Below, in pieces: positions 16,997 to 24,776 of a DNA stretch of 35,162 nucleotides. The translations under genes and the position numbers were made by a program. Position 1 is the first letter of the stretch. The number at the start of each line of letters is the position of its first letter. The notes beneath the pieces were generated by a model. That model saw only the letters and a program-made list of their open reading frames with translations. It did no database searches and was not told the DNA's origin. The stretch spans positions 1 through 35,162 of the forward strand of contig JALEOL010000002.1 in NCBI GenBank assembly GCA_022766785.1, given 5' to 3'. The stretch is from Oscillospiraceae bacterium. Its GTDB lineage: Bacteria; Bacillota; Clostridia; Oscillospirales; Ruminococcaceae.

Positions 16997-18396
16997 GTAT
17001 TCAATATCAAGGTCTGAACGACATAAACGGGCCGCTGATAGCCCTCGAGGGGGTAAAGGGCGCTGCGTTCGACGAGATAGCCGCCATAAAGCTTGACGAC
17101 GGCAGCGAGCGCACCGGACGTGTTGTCCAGATGGACGGCGACCGGGTGATACTCCAGGTTTTCGAGGGGACAAAGGGCATTTCGCTCAAAAACACGCGCA
17201 CCGTTTTCTCCGGCAGACCGCTGGAGATACCCCTTGCCACCGAAATGCTTGGGCGAGTGTTCACCGGAGCAGGAAAGCCTGCTGACGGGCTTGGTCCCGT
17301 GTTCCCGGAGAAGTACGCCGACGTAAGCGGACAGGCGCTGAACCCTGTTGCCCGTGAATACCCCCGGAACTATATCCACACAGGCATTTCCTCGATAGAC
17401 GCGCTCATGACCCTTATCCGCGGTCAGAAGCTGCCGATATTCTCCGGCTCGGGACTTTCCCACAACAAGCTGGCGGTGCAGATAGTCCGCCAGGCACGAA
17501 TTGCGGACGACGACGGCGCAGGCTTCGCTGTGGTTTTCGCCGCAATGGGCGTGCAGAACGACGTAGCAAGCTACTTCCGCAGGAGCTTTGAGGAAAGCGG
17601 CGCTTCCGAGAGAGTGGTGATGTTCCTGAACCTCTCCGGCGACCCGATGATAGAGCGTCTGCTCACGCCGATGTGCGCGCTCACCACTGCGGAGTATTTA
17701 GCGTATGAGAAGAACATGCACGTTCTCGTCATCATGACGGATATGACCGCCTACGCCGAGGCGCTGCGCGAATTCTCCTCCTCAAAGGGCGAGATACCCG
17801 GCAGAAAGGGCTACCCCGGCTACCTCTACTCAAACCTCGCGTCGATATACGAGCGCGCAGGCGTAATTGAGGGCAGCTCCGGCTCTGTCACCCAGATACC
17901 GATACTCACCATGCCCAACGACGATATCACCCACCCGGTGCCCGACCTCACGGCGTATATCACCGAGGGACAGATAGTGTTCGACCGCGAGCTTGAACAG
18001 AAAGGCGTGTATCCGGCGCTGTCCGTGCTGCTTTCGCTGTCCCGTCTGATGAAGGACGGCATCGGCGAGGGCTATACCCGTGCGGATCACTCGGCGGTGG
18101 CGAACCAGCTTTTCGCCGCCTACGCAAAGGTGCAGGACGCGCGTTCGCTGGCTTCGGTAATAGGCGAGGACGAGCTTTCCGCCTCCGACCGCTGCTATAT
18201 GCGCTTCGGGCGGCTGTTTGAGCAGCACTTCCTGAACCAGGGCTTTGACGAGAACCGCTCCATGGACGAGACCCTCGACCTGGGCTGGGATCTGCTGTGC
18301 ACTCTCCCGAGAGCCGAGCTTGACAGAATTGACGACAAGCTGCTGGACGAAAACTACGACACGGAAAGAGCCGGAAAATTCCTTAACGAAAATTAA
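16993..18396 (+). CDS. V-type ATPase regulatory subunit B
   Basis: The non-catalytic B subunit, 467 residues. It opens [19 protein letters not shown] and has the degenerate P-loop region [17 protein letters not shown], in which the Walker lysine motif is absent as in all B subunits, then [32 protein letters not shown]. It alternates with A in the hexamer. The ATG overlaps the A stop by 4 bases. The TAA stop at 18394-18396 lies within the terminal repeat of element E3, so the insertion took place exactly at the gene end without harming the reading frame. Confidence 0.97.
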   Translation: MSIQYQGLNDINGPLIALEGVKGAAFDEIAAIKLDDGSERTGRVVQMDGDRVILQVFEGTKGISLKNTRTVFSGRPLEIPLATEMLGRVFTGAGKPADGLGPVFPEKYADVSGQALNPVAREYPRNYIHTGISSIDALMTLIRGQKLPIFSGSGLSHNKLAVQIVRQARIADDDGAGFAVVFAAMGVQNDVASYFRRSFEESGASERVVMFLNLSGDPMIERLLTPMCALTTAEYLAYEKNMHVLVIMTDMTAYAEALREFSSSKGEIPGRKGYPGYLYSNLASIYERAGVIEGSSGSVTQIPILTMPNDDITHPVPDLTAYITEGQIVFDRELEQKGVYPALSVLLSLSRLMKDGIGEGYTRADHSAVANQLFAAYAKVQDARSLASVIGEDELSASDRCYMRFGRLFEQHFLNQGFDENRSMDETLDLGWDLLCTLPRAELDRIDDKLLDENYDTERAGKFLNEN

Positions 18397-18571
18397 GGAA
18401 GCACTGATTAAATCACGCCTGACGGCTTGGCACGCATCTTGCTTGCATATTTTTCGTCATATCGCACCAATTTCGCTTGATGGGTGTCAGCCCACCTGCG
18501 CTCAATTTGTACAATCTGACGAAAAATCTGCTGCGCAATCTGCGCACCAGATTTAATCAGAGCTTCCCTAA
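18393..18571. repeat. MITE-like inverted-repeat element E3 between ntpB and ntpD
   Basis: About 179 bases with 22-base terminal inverted repeats: 18393-18414 (TTAAGGAAGCACTGATTAAA and on) matches the reverse complement of 18550-18571 with two mismatches. Internal inverted pairs include TTTTTCGTCA near 18451 and TGACGAAAAA near 18518. It has no open reading frame of note and no transposase. It includes the ntpB stop codon at its left edge and separates ntpB from ntpD in the operon, so it is probably a non-autonomous element that inserted there. Confidence 0.8.
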
Positions 18572-18613
18572 CCGGCTCTCCACCGATAATTCCGAATATA
18601 TTGCAAGGGTGGT

Positions 18614-19243
18614 GTGAATTTGGAGCAGATATTCCCTACTAAAGGCAATCTGATAAAAATGAGACGTGCCCTCCGTCAGGCGCAGCTTGGCTATGAGCTT
18701 ATGGACAGGAAGCGCAGCATACTGATACGCGAAATGGTGAGCCTTACCGACAAGGCAAGCAAGCTCCGCGGCAGTATTGACGACACCTACAGGCAGGCGT
18801 ACCAGGCGCTGCAGCGCGCGAATATCTCCATGGGCGTGGTGAGCGACGTTGCAAAGACTATCCCGGTGGACAACTCGCTTAAACTCAGCACCCGGAGCGT
18901 CATGGGCGTGGAGCTGCCGGAGCTTTCCGCAGACCCGGCGGAGCTCAGGGTTATCCCCTACAGCATGCTCCAGACGAATTCCAGCTTTGACCAGGCGTAC
19001 ATCTGCTTCAACAAGGCAAAGGAAATAACCGTGCTCCTCGCCGAGATCGAGAACAGCATCTACCGGCTGGCGGTGTCGATAAAGCGCACCCAGAAACGCG
19101 CAAACGCCCTGCACAACATCATAATCCCGAGATACCGGGACTATGTGCGGTCGATATCCGGCTCCCTGGAGGAAAAGGAGCGCGAGGAATTCTCACGTCA
19201 GAAAGTCATCAAGCACGCAAAGCTCAAAAAAGAAAAAGCATAA
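18614..19243 (+). CDS. V-type ATPase subunit D (rotor shaft)
   Basis: The central shaft subunit, about 209 residues, mostly two long helices. It has the family pattern FPTKGNLIKMRRALRQAQLG at the N-terminus and RTQKRANALHNIIIPRYRD at the C-terminus. The start is a GTG at 18614 or a TTG two codons later (18620); both are served by AAGGGTGG at 18605-18612, and the TTG has the better spacing (7 bases), so the true start is uncertain by two codons. It is the last gene of the operon, split from ntpB by element E3, and is followed by a strong terminator. Confidence 0.93.
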   Translation: MNLEQIFPTKGNLIKMRRALRQAQLGYELMDRKRSILIREMVSLTDKASKLRGSIDDTYRQAYQALQRANISMGVVSDVAKTIPVDNSLKLSTRSVMGVELPELSADPAELRVIPYSMLQTNSSFDQAYICFNKAKEITVLLAEIENSIYRLAVSIKRTQKRANALHNIIIPRYRDYVRSISGSLEEKEREEFSRQKVIKHAKLKKEKA

Positions 19244-19248
19244 CAGAT

Positions 19249-19283
19249 CGGGCTTCCCTGAAAATCGGGAAGCCCGTTTTTTT
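19249..19283 (+). terminator. Strong intrinsic terminator of the V-ATPase operon
   Basis: A perfect 10-base stem, CGGGCTTCCC (19249-19258) with GGGAAGCCCG (19267-19276), with an 8-base loop and seven T. It lies between convergent genes. Confidence 0.93.
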
Positions 19284-19365
19284 ATTTGCTGTTCATCGTC
19301 GTATTCATTGCCGATTATTTCAGCGCAATGATCATGGAAGCCCGTGATTTTATTTGCTGTTCATC
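19268..19365. repeat. Direct duplication of a terminator arm plus a gene end
   Basis: The 30-base segments 19268-19297 and 19336-19365 are identical at 28 of 30 positions. The right copy holds the last codons (MNSK and stop) of the flavoprotein gene. The left copy carries the same MNSK-stop codons fused to the right arm of the ATPase terminator. This looks like a short tandem duplication of about 68 bases that has since decayed in its middle. Confidence 0.7.
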
Positions 19366-20060
19366 TCCCAATGCGCAAGGGTTATCGTTTCAAAGCCCTT
19401 GGGGGAAAGGATCGGTCTTGATATGCGCTTCTTTGTCTCCTCGCAAAGCTCACGGTTCCGGGCAAACTCCGCGCCTGCCTTTGTGATCTCCGCAAGGTAG
19501 CCCTCGCGCTGGCGCTTCGCCTTTTCCGCGATGAAAAGCTCGCCCTCGGGACACAGGATAGCGGTGTACTGCCCCTCTCCTGCGATAAGGTCAAGCTGCT
19601 TCAGCAGAGCCGGATACATAGGCTTCTCGTCAACATAGCCGCAGGTGGTTATCACCACAAGGCGCTTGTCGTGCATGCTCTCGTCGCGAAGCTCGTGGAA
19701 GCTCGCGTTCTTGTCCTCTACCAGGTTTCCCATGTACGGCAGCATGAACGGAAGACAGCGGTCTGTCATTGCCTTCATCTGCGACGGCATTCCGAAGAAA
19801 TACAGCGGAAAGCTCTCAATGACGATATCCGCCGCCTTTATCTTCTCGTAGATATCCTGCATATCGTCCTTTATGACGCAGCTTCCGGGTGTGCGGCTCC
19901 AGCAGGAAAAGCAGCCGCAGCAGGGCTTGATGTCCTTCTTGTAAAGGTTCACCTGCTCGATCTCGGTGTCCCCGGGGAAGCCTTTCAGGAACGCTTTCGT
20001 GATGTTCAGGGTATTGCTGCGCTCCGCCTTGGGGCTTCCGTTCAGTACTAATACTCTCAT
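19350..20060 (-). CDS. Flavodoxin-fold NAD(P)H-dependent oxidoreductase with a Cys cluster
   Basis: A 236-residue flavodoxin-like FMN protein. The FMN phosphate loop is LNGSPKAERSNT (residues 7-18). It is followed by Cys47-Cys48-Gly-Cys50-x2-Cys53-x7-Cys61 (motif PCCGCFSCWSRTPGSC), close to the compact cluster of iron-sulfur flavoproteins but with seven instead of five residues before the last Cys. The segment FPLYFFGMPSQMKAMTDR is typical of the NADPH-dependent FMN reductase family. It might carry a 4Fe-4S cluster (inference). The ATG at 20060 has AAGGAG close upstream. It is the last gene of the minus-strand acyl locus, 9 bases after the PPTase stop, so it is probably co-transcribed. Its role there, such as a redox step on the acyl chain, is unknown. 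Confidence 0.85.
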   Translation of the reverse strand: MRVLVLNGSPKAERSNTLNITKAFLKGFPGDTEIEQVNLYKKDIKPCCGCFSCWSRTPGSCVIKDDMQDIYEKIKAADIVIESFPLYFFGMPSQMKAMTDRCLPFMLPYMGNLVEDKNASFHELRDESMHDKRLVVITTCGYVDEKPMYPALLKQLDLIAGEGQYTAILCPEGELFIAEKAKRQREGYLAEITKAGAEFARNRELCEETKKRISRPILSPKGFETITLAHWEMNSK

Positions 20061-20069
20061 TTGTTCTCC

Positions 20070-20675
20070 TTAATCCTCTCCCGGCTGGCTTATGCTGTAG
20101 TAATACAGCCTGCCGCAGGCGGTGATGATACCTGTCGAAAAGCTGCCGCCGAAGCCGTGATAGCTTCCGCAGCGCTTGTAAAAAGCCTCCCGGCGCGTCC
20201 ACAGGGTGTAGAAATACCGCTCCCTGTCGCCGCTTTCCAGAAATCCGCTCAGCTCCGTTTCGTCCATGAACGACCGCGCGAGCCTTTCCAGGTGCTCCCG
20301 GGAATAATTCCTCACGCGCTGAATATCCGCGCCCACCCCGGCATTCTCCCCCACCGCAAGGCACGCCAGCGCCGCACCCTCGGAGTGGGATATGCTGAAA
20401 TCCACGTCCCGGCGGTTTATCACGCAGGGTCTGCCGTCGGAATTCCGCACCAGGTCAAGGCTGCTCCGGTCTGTGCCGTTCTTCTGCAGCAGACCGTCCA
20501 GCAGGATAAATCCGCAGGCGCTCTGGCGGAAAGTCGGCTTGCCGTACTTGCCGGAAAGGTAGTCAAAATAACCGCCGCACAGGGGCGAATACTCCTCCCG
20601 TGCGGAATTAATGCGCTCCAGCAGCTCAACGCCGCCGGATACCACGCACGCCGTGAAATCGATCTGCTCAGCCAT
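20070..20675 (-). CDS. 4'-phosphopantetheinyl transferase, Sfp type
   Basis: This enzyme transfers phosphopantetheine from CoA to the serine of carrier proteins. It has 201 residues, close to Sfp-type enzymes. Visible motifs are DVDFSISHSEG (residues 90-100), VGADIQ (114-119; Asp117 a metal ligand, with Gln where Sfp has Glu) and LWTRREAFYK (148-157; Glu153, an Arg-rich form of the usual WTxKEA). The ATG at 20675 overlaps the dehydratase stop by 8 bases, so it is translationally coupled. A dedicated PPTase in the operon argues that the ACP at 24519-24764 is its substrate and that the locus is a self-contained biosynthetic unit (inference). Confidence 0.9.
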   Translation of the reverse strand: MAEQIDFTACVVSGGVELLERINSAREEYSPLCGGYFDYLSGKYGKPTFRQSACGFILLDGLLQKNGTDRSSLDLVRNSDGRPCVINRRDVDFSISHSEGAALACLAVGENAGVGADIQRVRNYSREHLERLARSFMDETELSGFLESGDRERYFYTLWTRREAFYKRCGSYHGFGGSFSTGIITACGRLYYYSISQPGED

Positions 20676-21114
20676 AGATAGTGTTCTTGTCCATTGCGGT
20701 AAAGAGCATGCTGCCCTTTGCCTTGACCGCTCCGTCCGCGGAAATGACCGCAGAGAATTCGCAGGCGGTGGCAGTTACCATTACCGCCTTGACCTCTATT
20801 TCCAGCCTGTCCCCGGGGATCACCGGGCGCAGGAACTTGAAATCCTTGACCTTGAGCAGGACGTACAGCTTGTTCTCGTCCTCGGCGGCTCCGTCGGGGG
20901 CTATCACCAGGCTGCAAAGCTGCGCGGCGCACTCTATCAGCAGAACTCCGGGCATTATCGGCGCACCGGGGAAATGACCCATGAAGTACGGCTCGTTGAC
21001 CGACACGCACTTTATGCCCTTTGCGGACTCGTTCGGCACAAGCTCCGTCACGCGCTCTATCATCTGGAACGGGGGGCGCTGCTTTATGCGCTGGTTTATT
21101 TCAAGCAGATTCAT
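20668..21114 (-). CDS. FabZ-like 3-hydroxyacyl-ACP dehydratase
   Basis: A hot-dog-fold dehydratase of 148 residues, the FabZ size. It has RPPFQMIERV near the N-terminus and the active-site motif GHFPGAPIMPGVLLIE, with His47 and Glu61 as the catalytic pair, then LLKVKDFKFLRPVIPGDRL. It would remove water from 3-hydroxyacyl-ACP to form trans-2-enoyl-ACP. The start overlaps the FabG stop as ATGA, and the stop overlaps the PPTase start. With a ketoreductase but no enoyl reductase in the operon, the double bonds it forms would remain, pointing to a polyene chain (inference). Confidence 0.93.
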   Translation of the reverse strand: MNLLEINQRIKQRPPFQMIERVTELVPNESAKGIKCVSVNEPYFMGHFPGAPIMPGVLLIECAAQLCSLVIAPDGAAEDENKLYVLLKVKDFKFLRPVIPGDRLEIEVKAVMVTATACEFSAVISADGAVKAKGSMLFTAMDKNTIYG

Positions 21115-21845
21115 AGACTTAATCCTCCGTCAAGCACTATCACCTGTCCGGTGACATACGAAAATGCGTCGGAGCACAGCTGCGCCACTACGTCCGCGAC
21201 TTCCTTTGCCGTGCCAAGACGATTCATCGGGATAGCTTTCAGGTACTCTGCCTTTTTGTCCTCGGGGATAGCGTCCAGCATTTCTGTTTCAATGAAGCCC
21301 GGAGCGACCGCGTTCACACGGATACCACGGGGCGCAAGCTCCTTTGCGAGGGTTGCGGTCATGGAATTCACCGCGCCCTTTGTCGCGCTGTACACGCCCT
21401 GACCCTCCACCGCGAGAACAGAGCTTACGGAAGAAACGTTGACGATAACGCCCTGCTTCTTGCTCATCATTTTGAGCGCTGCCTGCTGCGCACAGTGGAA
21501 ATAACCCTTGATGTTGATGTCAAGGCTGCGTGTGAGGGAGTCCTCGTTTATCATCAGCAGATAAGCGTCGTCTACCACGCCTGCGTTGTTCACCAGCACG
21601 TCCAGCCTGCCGAAAGCCTTGTGAGCCTCCCGGAACATGTTCTGCACTTCCCTGAGGTCGGCGGTGTTCGCCTTTATCGCGACCGCCCTCTGACCCAGCG
21701 CTTCGACAGATGACACTACCTCCTGCGCCAGAGCCTCGTTTGAGTTGTAATTTACCACGATATCGTAACCGCATTCCGCCAGCCGCAGCGCACAAGCCTT
21801 GCCTATGCCCCGGGAAGCGCCGGTCACAAGTGCAACCTTTTCCAA
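21111..21845 (-). CDS. FabG-like 3-oxoacyl-ACP reductase
   Basis: A short-chain dehydrogenase of 244 residues. NADPH-binding TGASRGIG is at residues 8-15, then VNNAGV. The catalytic Ser lies in VNVSSVSSV and the Tyr-Lys pair in VYSATKGAV, and it has the FabG-typical APGFIETEM and TGQVIVLDGG. The frame is open to 21890, but the start is probably TTG at 21845, because GAGGAGG lies 6 bases upstream and the protein then begins with EKVALVTGAS. It is separated from the KS-CLF gene by 330 bases holding an inverted repeat, yet it is coupled to the FabZ gene by an ATGA overlap. A second, weaker promoter upstream of it cannot be excluded. Confidence 0.93.
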   Translation of the reverse strand: MEKVALVTGASRGIGKACALRLAECGYDIVVNYNSNEALAQEVVSSVEALGQRAVAIKANTADLREVQNMFREAHKAFGRLDVLVNNAGVVDDAYLLMINEDSLTRSLDINIKGYFHCAQQAALKMMSKKQGVIVNVSSVSSVLAVEGQGVYSATKGAVNSMTATLAKELAPRGIRVNAVAPGFIETEMLDAIPEDKKAEYLKAIPMNRLGTAKEVADVVAQLCSDAFSYVTGQVIVLDGGLSL

Positions 21846-21914
21846 AATGATCCTCCTCAATGGAAATTGATAATATAATGAGAAAAACAAACAAAACGAG
21901 CAGGGAAATTTAAT

Positions 21915-22113
21915 AATTCGGAATGCGGAATGCGGAATTCGGAATTTCGGTGTCCGCCTCGCGGACGATATTTAAATTGCTGCAAGCCGAATAGAGCAAT
22001 TAAAATAATAATTCGTGAATTATAACAAAACAACATATTGTTCAATACGCTTTTTTGATACGTCCGCGAAGCGGACACATTCATTCCGCATTCCGAATTC
22101 CGAATTCCGAATT
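21915..22113. repeat. Long inverted-repeat element E4 between KS-CLF and fabG
   Basis: About 199 bases. Repeats of AATTCGGAATGCGG type at 21915-21948 are matched by ATTCCGCATTCCGAATTCC and on at 22082-22113. Inside these, GTCCGCCTCGCGGAC near 21952 and GTCCGCGAAGCGGAC near 22062 are each near-palindromic and also mutually complementary, so the whole can fold into one long hairpin. The middle is AT-rich. It encodes nothing convincing. It interrupts the acyl operon and may weaken read-through into fabG. The remaining flanks (21846-21914 and 22114-22175) hold no gene. Confidence 0.8.
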
Positions 22114-22175
22114 AAACTAAGTCCGAATTCAAAATCTCCCTTGCTCGTCTCATATTAAGCATCACAAAACTCTTA

Positions 22176-24515
22176 TTATTCCGCTTTCTTCAGAACGACT
22201 GCGGAATACGCGCCGCCTGCGCCCCATGCCGGAGCGAGAATGTACTTATAGCCGGAAACGTCCACCTCTGCTGCCTTACCGTTGACGTAAGCCGTTGCGG
22301 AACTGCCCGTCTTTCCTGCCAGCAGCTTTGCGGCGTAGGCAGCCTGCATTGAAGCCGCAGCCGCTCTCGCCTCGCCGATATTCTCTCTTACGGCGAATAC
22401 CGGGATATCCCTGCCGAATACCTTACGGTATACCGAAAGCTCCATTTCGTCAATGGTCTTGTGGCCGTCTGCAAAGCCGCTCACTGCGTCGATATCCGCA
22501 GGAGTGATACCTGCGTCTGCGCACGCCTGCTCGATAGCCCTTGCAAGCGCGTCCTCCGAGCCGCTCACCGTGCCGAATTCAACGGCGTGGTGGGTCATTG
22601 CGCAGCCGGCTACCTCGGCGTACTTCTCAGCGCCGCGCTTTTCGGCGGAGGAAGCCTTCTCCAGAATGAGCGAAACGGAACCCTCGCCCAGCATGAAGCC
22701 GGTCTTGTCGAGGGAATACGGCTTGCTGTCAGAAAGAAGCCCCAGCTTTCCGTAAAGCTCTGCGTCAACGTCGGTGTTCTCGTCAGTGCCGCTCGCGACC
22801 ATGATGTTCTCGGAGCCGTTGTGCAGCACGTCCACAGCGTAGCATATGCTCTGGATACCTGCCTGAACGCCGTTTGCCACGGTGACGTTATAGCCCTTTA
22901 TCCCTGCGAATATGCTGAAATATCCGCCGGCGGCGTTATATACCGTGTTCGGGAAGGAGAACGCGCTGCCGTTCGCAGTGCCGCCCTCAACTACCGCTTT
23001 CTGGAAGCCCACTATCTCGGTCATGGGACCGTCTGATGTACCAACAACGATGCCTATCTCGTTCTCGTTGCTCTCGTCGATCGTGACCTTGCCGTCCGCG
23101 AGCGCTCTCATGCCGCTTATCAGCTGTATCTGGCTGAAACGGTCGAGCTTGCGGTAGAACGCCATCTTGATGCCGTGCTCCTTGTAATCGTCGGAGGTGA
23201 TATCAGCGCGGATACCCTTGCCCTCCTCGGCGGTATTGCCGGCTACCTCGCCGATACCGGTGATGTATATCTTTTCCTTGTTGGTGTTGTCGGGAAGCTC
23301 ATGCGGCTTCTTAGCAAAAACTATGCTCGCATTGTTGCCGCCGAACGCAAAGGAGTTGGACACGGCGTAATTCACCGGCTTCTCCCTCTTAGTGTTGGGA
23401 ACGAAGTCGATATCCCCGGACTTCTCCCGGAGTACTCCCAGATCCTCGTCAGAATAGCCGATAGTCGGAGGAATGACGTCCTCGCATACCGCCCTGACTG
23501 TCAGAACCGCCTCGATAGAGCCTGCCGCGCCCAGGCAGTGACCTGTCATGGACTTGGTGGAGCTTACGGAAAGGTGCTTGTTCTCGTCAAACAGCGTATG
23601 CAGGGAAAGGAACTCCGCTTCGTCGTTCTTCGCCGTGCCTGTGCCGTGGGCGTTGATGTAGTCAACATCGGTGAACTCCAGCCCGGAATTCTTCACAGCG
23701 CGGCGGATAGCGCTCATCTGCCCCTGACCGTCGGGACGGGGGGCGGTGATGTGGTGCGCGTCGGAGCTTACGCCGGAGCCGAGTATTTCGCAGTATATCT
23801 TTGCGCCTCTTGCAACAGCGTGGTCGTAGCTCTCAACAATAAGGATACCTGCGCCCTCGCCGAGGGTGATACCGTTGCTGTGGTTGAACGGAGAGCATGC
23901 GTCCGCAGCCAGTGCGTGCAGTGCGTGAAATCCTGCGAACGCCAGTGACGAAAAGCTGTCAGAGCCGCCTGCAACAAATGCGTCCGCTTTTCCTGCGCGG
24001 ATAAGATCGCAGGCATAGGAAAGGCTCATAGTTCCTGCCGCGCAGGCATTAACGATATTAGCGGTAGCGCCGTTGAGTCCGAAGTGCTTCGCAACGTTGT
24101 TCGCGATCGCGGAAGCCGGCATTTTCAGTATGTCGGACTGCTTTGCGCTGCCGGTATTGTGCTCGTCGGTGTAGTACTTGTCGATGCTTGCAGCGCCGCC
24201 CACGCAGTTGCCCACGATGACGCCTATGCGGTCGGAGTTCTCAGCGGTGACGGAGTACCCTGCGTCTGCCAGAGCCTCGCCTGCCGCCTTTATGCACAGC
24301 AGCGAGCTGCGGTCGTAGTCCTCGCCGGAAAGCTTATCGGAGCTTTCAGCGACTTCAGCGCCCTTGTTGGCATAGCAGCCCTCTGTGCTGACAGACTTCA
24401 CCTCACGGATACCTGTAATGCCGTTCACCGCAGCGCTCCAGCACTTTTCGGTGTTGTCCCCGAGGGCGCAGATAAGCCCCAGACCGGTGACAACGCATCT
24501 TTTCTCATTACCCAT
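22176..24515 (-). CDS. Fused ketosynthase-chain length factor (KS-CLF)
   Basis: A 779-residue protein with two FabF-like thiolase-fold halves. Half 1 (about residues 5-402) is a complete ketosynthase: Cys158 in VNACAAGTMS, His290 in INAHGTGT, Lys321 and His326 in KSMTGHCLGAAG, and SNSFAFGGNN. Half 2 (about 414-779) aligns along its length, but Cys is replaced by Val550 or Gln551 (VANGVQAGIQS), the first His by Phe681 (SGFADGHKT) and the second His by Glu715 (RENIGEARAA). It is therefore catalytically dead, like chain length factors of type II polyketide synthases. A Pro/Asn-rich linker (about 403-413) joins them. Such pairs are usually separate proteins, while fused KS-CLF is known within PUFA synthases. 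The ATG at 24515 is three bases after the ACP stop. It would elongate ACP-bound chains with malonyl units. Confidence 0.93.
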   Translation of the reverse strand: MGNEKRCVVTGLGLICALGDNTEKCWSAAVNGITGIREVKSVSTEGCYANKGAEVAESSDKLSGEDYDRSSLLCIKAAGEALADAGYSVTAENSDRIGVIVGNCVGGAASIDKYYTDEHNTGSAKQSDILKMPASAIANNVAKHFGLNGATANIVNACAAGTMSLSYACDLIRAGKADAFVAGGSDSFSSLAFAGFHALHALAADACSPFNHSNGITLGEGAGILIVESYDHAVARGAKIYCEILGSGVSSDAHHITAPRPDGQGQMSAIRRAVKNSGLEFTDVDYINAHGTGTAKNDEAEFLSLHTLFDENKHLSVSSTKSMTGHCLGAAGSIEAVLTVRAVCEDVIPPTIGYSDEDLGVLREKSGDIDFVPNTKREKPVNYAVSNSFAFGGNNASIVFAKKPHELPDNTNKEKIYITGIGEVAGNTAEEGKGIRADITSDDYKEHGIKMAFYRKLDRFSQIQLISGMRALADGKVTIDESNENEIGIVVGTSDGPMTEIVGFQKAVVEGGTANGSAFSFPNTVYNAAGGYFSIFAGIKGYNVTVANGVQAGIQSICYAVDVLHNGSENIMVASGTDENTDVDAELYGKLGLLSDSKPYSLDKTGFMLGEGSVSLILEKASSAEKRGAEKYAEVAGCAMTHHAVEFGTVSGSEDALARAIEQACADAGITPADIDAVSGFADGHKTIDEMELSVYRKVFGRDIPVFAVRENIGEARAAAASMQAAYAAKLLAGKTGSSATAYVNGKAAEVDVSGYKYILAPAWGAGGAYSAVVLKKAE

Positions 24516-24518
24516 GAA

Positions 24519-24764
24519 TTACTCTCCCATATGCTCCTCAACATACTTGGTGAGGGTCTCGATAGTCTGGAAGTTCTCTCTTGCAGCGCCGGTCATCTGT
24601 ACGCCGAACAGGTTGTCGATACCTGCGATGATCTCGATGGAGTCGATGGAGTCAAGCCCGATATCGTCGCCGAACAGCTCGCTTGTGTACTCCAGCTCGT
24701 CTGCGGGGATACGAAGGTTCTCAACCAGCATGTTCTTGATCTTTTCTGCGATCTCTGTGTTCAT
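24519..24764 (-). CDS. Acyl carrier protein
   Basis: An 81-residue acidic four-helix carrier protein. The phosphopantetheine site is Ser39 in DIGLDSIDSIEII, a DSI variant of the common DSL motif. Its position directly before the KS-CLF gene and the presence of a PPTase in the operon mark it as the dedicated carrier of this pathway rather than the housekeeping AcpP. The acidic helix 2 after the serine is the usual docking surface for KS and CLF. The ATG at 24764 lies 12 bases after the acyltransferase stop, with AGAGGTA upstream. Confidence 0.95.
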   Translation of the reverse strand: MNTEIAEKIKNMLVENLRIPADELEYTSELFGDDIGLDSIDSIEIIAGIDNLFGVQMTGAARENFQTIETLTKYVEEHMGE

Positions 24765-24776
24765 AATAAATACCTC

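Noticed and set aside
21857..22084. A possible small protein of 75 residues across element E4
   Set aside because: It runs through the palindromic repeat and AT-rich spacer, has no ribosome binding site and no family resemblance.
21915..22113. CRISPR-like repetition of AATTCGG units
   Set aside because: The units are short, contiguous and arranged as inverted arms without regular unique spacers, and no cas gene is present.
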